A stretch of DNA of 53,677 bases from Candidatus Saccharimonadota bacterium (lineage in GTDB: Bacteria; Patescibacteriota; Saccharimonadia; Saccharimonadales; Saccharimonadaceae). The notes below the pieces were generated by a model. The model was not told the DNA's origin. It did no database searches and saw only the letters and a list, made by a program, of their open reading frames with translations. The translations under genes were made by a program, and so were the position numbers. The DNA lies in contig WRLL01000005.1 in assembly GCA_009777625.1 (NCBI GenBank), positions 1 to 53,677 on the forward strand. Direction: 5' to 3'. Position 1 is the stretch's first letter; each line of letters begins with the position of its first letter. Shown here one piece after another: positions 48,501 to 53,677 of this stretch.

Positions 48501-48912
48501 ATGCAAGTTAATGAACCCGTGGTCGAATACCGCAAGGGCTCGTACTTCGTGCCTGCAGGACGGATTCTTTGGCCACATGAAAGAAAATCTGCTGAGGCGT
48601 TAGCAGTAGCTGGATATAATTGAATTTATAGACGAAGTTGGCGATATATCGGTTCCAGATGTGATCATACAAGGCAAACGATTTGAGATGAAATCACCGA
48701 ATACTGATAAGACGAAGCAGATCGAAAAGAACCTGCAACGTGCTAGTAAGAAAGTTCCATATGTCATCATTGATTCTTGCCGTATTAAGAAATTACCAGA
48801 TTCAAAAATTCAGAAGTTCCTAATTGAACGGTTTAAAGCACAGAAGTCAATCAAAGAGTTGTGGTATATCAACCGCAAGCGAGAAGTTGTTGACATTTCA
48901 AAGCCGATCTGA
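48501..48912 (+). pseudogene. frameshifted CdiA_C-like (contact-dependent/MuF-type) nuclease domain
   Basis: MQVNEPVVEYRKGSYFVPAGRILWPHERKSAEALAVAGYN* followed in another frame by EFIDEVGDISVPDVIIQGKRFEMKSPNTDKTKQIEKNLQRASKKVPYVIIDSCRIKKLP.... Confidence 0.65.
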
Positions 48913-48992
48913 TATATTAATGGTACCGAAATACTCGCACGAAAGAGATCTTCCTACCGCGAGCGTTTCTTTCTTTATGCAGTAAATTACTA

Positions 48993-51900
48993 TCAAGTAT
49001 TCGCCACCGCAGTATGTATAACATTCTGCACGTACATAGAACAGTTGGGGCTGATCGGCGTTGGCTTGCCATCTCGAACAGCGAAGTTTATCTGAGTGTC
49101 CTCAGCCACAGCTGGCGGTGTTACAAAAGTTGGGCCAGAGCTAGAAGCAATCGCAGTCGGTGTAGTAGGGGTCGGCGCCCATCCATTAGTAGTCGGCGAC
49201 GTGCCAACCTGGAAACCCCAAGTACCATTGTCAATAGCGTTGCCGACTGTCGAAGGAATTACCAACGAAGAGCTGCCAGTGTCCACGCAAACCAGATTGG
49301 CGCCTTCGCTTTCAATGAACAAAGTGTAACCAGTCGCGTTATTAGTTGCAACCGAGACGTCAAAGTAACCTTCGTCAAATGGCGAAGAGGGTGATATATT
49401 CAGAGTTAGCGTATCATCAGAGGCGCTAATCTCTAGATAGAAATCGCTGGAGTAAAGGAACCCACCGGTCGAACGACCGTAACCGTCCAAAGTCGGCATA
49501 CCGTTGCCGCTCGGGCCTGGCACAACCTCCATAGTAAAGGTTTCCACGCTGTTGTTGACTGTAACCGTCACCAACCCAGCTTCATGTGCCGAGGTAGTGC
49601 AAACGATAGTATCATTTGTCACATCTGTTGATACATCTGCGATTATACACGGGGCAGGCGTTCCACCAATATCCAACGTAATCGTATACGACAGAGCTGG
49701 CGGAGTAGTATCATCCACCCAGATAAAGTTGTGACCGGTAATGATTAGTTCTGTGCCACCTTCTTGCGATCCGGTCGGCGGGAACACAGTCTCGACCGTC
49801 ATCGGCGCGCGGTAAGTATAGGCCTGCGTCAGAGTAACCGTGATCCCATTAACGATAACATTAACATCGACCGTACCCTCGGCGTGTGCTGGCGGTACGA
49901 CAACAATAGTGTTCAGATCGACCGCTGTGACGTTTGTTGCCACAGTCCCACCGAAGTTAACGGTCGGTGGCGGAATGCTGGAATTATCACAAGCAAAAGG
50001 CGTTCCCGAGGCCGACGGATAAAACACATTGTGTAAAGTATCAAACATGCCACCAGTTGTACCATCCATCGTACAAACTGGCACCATGTTGCGATCATCA
50101 GCCGCCAGGTCTTTATTTATACTAAAGCTGTAAATTCGACCGACCATGCCAGCAGCAGCACCGGCACCGTTGTTGGCACTGCCCAAGTATATATTGTACG
50201 GCGTGCTGGGCGGAGTGCCAGGGGTAATCGTGTTGGTGTTGGTCGCGCCATTGTTTAGCCTAACCGTGAAATCGGCCGTTGTGCCGTCAGCATCCAGCGT
50301 CGCCAATATTCGGTCGCCGAGATGCATAGCACCACCAGCCGCAGCATTAGAGTTACCGTAAAAGGCTGTCGGGAACATAAACCCATCAGTCGGCAACGTA
50401 ATCGTGTAGTAATGACCGGCCACCAACACACCAGCGGCATACTGACCGCTGTCGCGCGTGGCATCAATTGTCATGCTGGTGTTGCCCAGCTGGTTGACGC
50501 CAGTATTGATATATTGCGATCCGTTAAAGTCCAGCCAACCCAGCTGATAAAACTGTTGTCCCGAAAATGGCTGCCCGGTTGTTGTATCTGCATACTGCGC
50601 CGCGTTAGTAATACCCACACCGGTAATCGTGGCCGTACCGTTAGCATTGTAACTAACACCGAAACCAGTTCCACCTGTCGTCGGACCAATAATCGGCGTG
50701 ATACTGTCGATCTCTGGAATATAAGTATAATACCCCGGGTGGTGATAAACTCTACCGCCGGCATTGACGGTAATATCGACTTCACCAGCTGCGTTTGGCG
50801 GCGGCACAAACTCAATACTGCCGTCGGGATTGATCGTAATGCTGCTCAGGTCAACTTCGATATTACCCATAAATATACTGTCAAAGTTCAAGGTGCTACC
50901 GCCGGTCACCAAACCTGCACCAGTCAGAACGATAACTCCATTAGGATCATGCGAAACACCAAAACCAGTTCCGCCGGTCGTCGGTCCGGTATCAGGCGAA
51001 ACTGTATCAATAATCGGCCGACCGTAAACAGTCACCGGTAACGGCGTTCTGGTCATCGGCCCGGTGTAGCCAGAAATACTCGGCCCCAGAACCACGTTGG
51101 TCAAATCCTCGAACGCATAAGGCGTGTAGGTAAAGGTGCAAGAAGAAGTATTGGTCACAGAATCATAACCAGTAGGATTAGTCGTGCTGTCGTAATCGCT
51201 TATGTTAAAAGTACAAGAAGGAGTGCTAAACGCACCACCCGCCGCAGCCCCGCCATCAGCGTTCAGGAAGTCATTCAGATCAACCGTGCCAATAAACGGA
51301 CCATTCATCGTCAGCGTGAACGTGCCAGTCGCGCCGTACCGCAAATAACTCGGACCAGTAATCGTCATCTGATTGGCCATCACCCAAATGTAATCATTGA
51401 GGTTGAGCGGATCGTAAACTGGCGGCGAAGTGCCCGGAACAGGACCAGTAGAAGTAAAGCTCTGGCCGACCATCGATGGGATGCTGCTAGTATTGACGGT
51501 CGCAGTCAAGACTTGCCGACCAGGTGTCTGCGGCGTGTACGACAAGGTGCCAGTAGTTGCAGCAATCGTCGGCCAAGTCAGCGTTCCCAAGGACCCAGCA
51601 TCGCTAGCCGAAACACTGACCGTGGCCATGAAAGCACCGTTTGGCGTGTATGTGTAATCTTGCAAAACACCGACATAGCCGATCGTGCAGTTCGGACTAG
51701 AGCTGGCACAGCCGATATTTACCCGACTTGCGTCAATAAACAGGTTCGTGAAAGTCTGGGCGTTCGTAACTGGCTCAGTCGCCGTCAGCTGCAAAATGTG
51801 GCTGGGGAAAGTCGGCGGCACTACACCATCGTCCCGCAGTGTATAAGTAAACGTCCGCTCATAAGTTTCGCCGCCGCCAGCCGTAAACGTATAAGTATTG

Positions 51901-53669
51901 CCACCCGAGAACGTCCCAGAAGGATTCCCATCGCCCCCGCCCGACGCATCGGCAAAAACGCCACCACCGGCCGTGCCGTTCATAAATTCGTCATTCAGCA
52001 CAATCGTACCGCTCCAGCCGGTGCCAATCGTCACGGACAATGTATAACTACAGGTCTGCCCGCGAGCAATGAAACTACAGCCGGAACTGGGTATTATAAA
52101 TATCCCCGGGTCCTTGACCGGCGCGATATCATAGTAAGCATTGTTGACCGCCGGATCTGAACTAGTTCCTTGCAAACGGATAAAGACATCCCAAGGCACA
52201 GCAGGCGGACCAGCGTTAGTCGGCGTGGCGGTGGTCTGCGGGATATAGCTGAAACTGGAATCCGTACCATCGCTACCGGCAAAGTGAATCACGCCGGGAT
52301 TACTGGCCACTCCGCCAGCCCAGAATTCGCCGTGTGTACCACTTGGATTATCACTATTGCTCAAATCATCCGTGATCGAAATCGTCCCCTCGTACGGCGC
52401 ACCATATGTCGACACAATGAAATCAACTTCACACTCAATACAATAATAATCATAAGTACCGTCCGGCGCGATAAAGTACGACTGAGCCAGCAAACCAAAC
52501 ACAACGTTATCGTCGGTGGAAGTCAAAAATGTATTCTCAAACACGTCGATCGGAATATCAACATTGATCATCGGCCACCACAGATCGCTTTCGTTGCTGC
52601 GGTCAGGATTCCAGTAACCCATCAGCGTGTTCCAACTCGGCGAGGTCCAAGTGTAGCTCAGCGTCTGGCCGGTTGAAACAGTCGGACCGACCGGATCAAC
52701 AGTATCACCATATTGCACATTAAATGTGTTGGTGCCACTGTCAAAACGCCCGTCAGCAGATGCAAAAGTACCCGACAATCCCGGGCTGATCGTGGTATGC
52801 CAGTCGTCTGACAATTCCACTGGGCCATTCCAACGACCATTCAACACAACTTGACAGGGTACTGTAGTGCCAGGCGGAACATATGGCGTAGTCGTCCAAG
52901 TTATCCCGCCATCCTCTGAACATTCATTGACAAAATCAGTCGCCACATCGAAATAGGTATATTGCACCGGCTCTCTGGGGATCTCCACTGGATTTCCGGG
53001 ATCGGTATTATCTATATCAGGCGGCGGTATAATATTGTTGGCAAACACATTCACCTGACCAGCCGGGTGAGCCGGTGCCGTACAGGTTACGATTGGCTCC
53101 AGAACGCCTTCGGTAATAATGCGCAAGTTAGTACATGGCACACCGCCGACCACAACTGGGTTGGCTGGGTCAGTGGTATCATCAATCACGCCACCAAACG
53201 TTATATACGAAACACCCTGCAGGGCAAAACCGGTAAGCCATACAGTGTTGCCACCAGTCGACGGTCCTTCGGTTGGATCGATAAACCGAATATCCGGATA
53301 CCCATACACCGTTATATCTATAGGCGTGATTGCCATCGGACGGGCAAATTCGGGCGGGAAACTTGGTGCCAGGGTAATGGTCCGTTCTTCTGCCGCAACG
53401 GTCGGCGTATAGACAAAAGTACACGTCGATGTATTAGACACCGGATCGTAATTAGCCAGAGTAAAGGTACATGTACCGCCATTGTCAAACGTACCGCCCT
53501 GAGGAATGCCATTAACCGTGTCATTGTCGGACAAAATAACCGTCCCAATAAACGGACCATTCAACGCCAAAGTATACGTACCACTACCGCCGTTAGGAAT
53601 AGTATCATCACCGGTAAAGAACGTCGTCTGGTTGGCAATCACCCAGATATAACCGCCGTTCGCCGTCAA
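48993..53669 (-). CDS. giant IPT/TIG-repeat surface protein with C-terminal shared domain; 5' end outside the window
   Basis: At least 1558 aa; repeated PxIxxIxPxxGPTTGGTxxxxxG IPT motifs, LamG-like insert, C-terminal NNATGYTLFIESEG...NGTWGFQVG. Confidence 0.83.
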   Translation of the reverse strand: MTANGGYIWVIANQTTFFTGDDTIPNGGSGTYTLALNGPFIGTVILSDNDTVNGIPQGGTFDNGGTCTFTLANYDPVSNTSTCTFVYTPTVAAEERTITLAPSFPPEFARPMAITPIDITVYGYPDIRFIDPTEGPSTGGNTVWLTGFALQGVSYITFGGVIDDTTDPANPVVVGGVPCTNLRIITEGVLEPIVTCTAPAHPAGQVNVFANNIIPPPDIDNTDPGNPVEIPREPVQYTYFDVATDFVNECSEDGGITWTTTPYVPPGTTVPCQVVLNGRWNGPVELSDDWHTTISPGLSGTFASADGRFDSGTNTFNVQYGDTVDPVGPTVSTGQTLSYTWTSPSWNTLMGYWNPDRSNESDLWWPMINVDIPIDVFENTFLTSTDDNVVFGLLAQSYFIAPDGTYDYYCIECEVDFIVSTYGAPYEGTISITDDLSNSDNPSGTHGEFWAGGVASNPGVIHFAGSDGTDSSFSYIPQTTATPTNAGPPAVPWDVFIRLQGTSSDPAVNNAYYDIAPVKDPGIFIIPSSGCSFIARGQTCSYTLSVTIGTGWSGTIVLNDEFMNGTAGGGVFADASGGGDGNPSGTFSGGNTYTFTAGGGETYERTFTYTLRDDGVVPPTFPSHILQLTATEPVTNAQTFTNLFIDASRVNIGCASSSPNCTIGYVGVLQDYTYTPNGAFMATVSVSASDAGSLGTLTWPTIAATTGTLSYTPQTPGRQVLTATVNTSSIPSMVGQSFTSTGPVPGTSPPVYDPLNLNDYIWVMANQMTITGPSYLRYGATGTFTLTMNGPFIGTVDLNDFLNADGGAAAGGAFSTPSCTFNISDYDSTTNPTGYDSVTNTSSCTFTYTPYAFEDLTNVVLGPSISGYTGPMTRTPLPVTVYGRPIIDTVSPDTGPTTGGTGFGVSHDPNGVIVLTGAGLVTGGSTLNFDSIFMGNIEVDLSSITINPDGSIEFVPPPNAAGEVDITVNAGGRVYHHPGYYTYIPEIDSITPIIGPTTGGTGFGVSYNANGTATITGVGITNAAQYADTTTGQPFSGQQFYQLGWLDFNGSQYINTGVNQLGNTSMTIDATRDSGQYAAGVLVAGHYYTITLPTDGFMFPTAFYGNSNAAAGGAMHLGDRILATLDADGTTADFTVRLNNGATNTNTITPGTPPSTPYNIYLGSANNGAGAAAGMVGRIYSFSINKDLAADDRNMVPVCTMDGTTGGMFDTLHNVFYPSASGTPFACDNSSIPPPTVNFGGTVATNVTAVDLNTIVVVPPAHAEGTVDVNVIVNGITVTLTQAYTYRAPMTVETVFPPTGSQEGGTELIITGHNFIWVDDTTPPALSYTITLDIGGTPAPCIIADVSTDVTNDTIVCTTSAHEAGLVTVTVNNSVETFTMEVVPGPSGNGMPTLDGYGRSTGGFLYSSDFYLEISASDDTLTLNISPSSPFDEGYFDVSVATNNATGYTLFIESEGANLVCVDTGSSSLVIPSTVGNAIDNGTWGFQVGTSPTTNGWAPTPTTPTAIASSSGPTFVTPPAVAEDTQINFAVRDGKPTPISPNCSMYVQNVIHTAVANT

Positions 53670-53677
53670 CCCACCCG

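Noticed and set aside
48400-48603. 67-aa ORF on + strand
   Set aside because: Overlaps the better-supported out-of-frame CdiA_C-like N-terminal segment and the end of 47382-48479; composition is not protein-like.

Overview
The window looks like a Patescibacteria/CPR chromosome segment, probably Saccharibacteria-like (inferred from gene content and style, not tested). It combines housekeeping genes (tatA/tatC, lemA, htpX, ligA, typA, sod, mgtA-type and other P-type ATPases, gadB, AEC transporter, tRNA-Leu partial, tRNA-Val(TAC), tRNA-Val(CAC)) with a large envelope/surface repertoire. The surface set includes tandem phage-tail-fibre-like proteins. Three giant repeat proteins (BNR+RCC1, BspA/DUF285-like, IPT/TIG) share a C-terminal domain with several small secreted proteins, and these sit beside DUF916-like membrane proteins. 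Together they resemble a distant WxL-type surface system. An AT-richer accessory island (~23.5-28.3 kb) ends at tRNA-Val. It carries a large serine recombinase, a SLATT + CD-NTase(SMODS/AGS-C) CBASS-like pair, a TM2-like gene and at least one highly structured RNA with its own promoter and intrinsic terminator. Other items worth follow-up: a second structured ncRNA at 23338-23460, widespread leaderless-gene architecture (-10 box 6-7 nt from the start codon), a poly-G tract inside a promoter spacer, an in-frame palindromic element inside a P-type ATPase, a frameshifted CdiA_C-like nuclease and an 18-aa microprotein. All family assignments come from reading the translated sequence by eye; no database searches were run.
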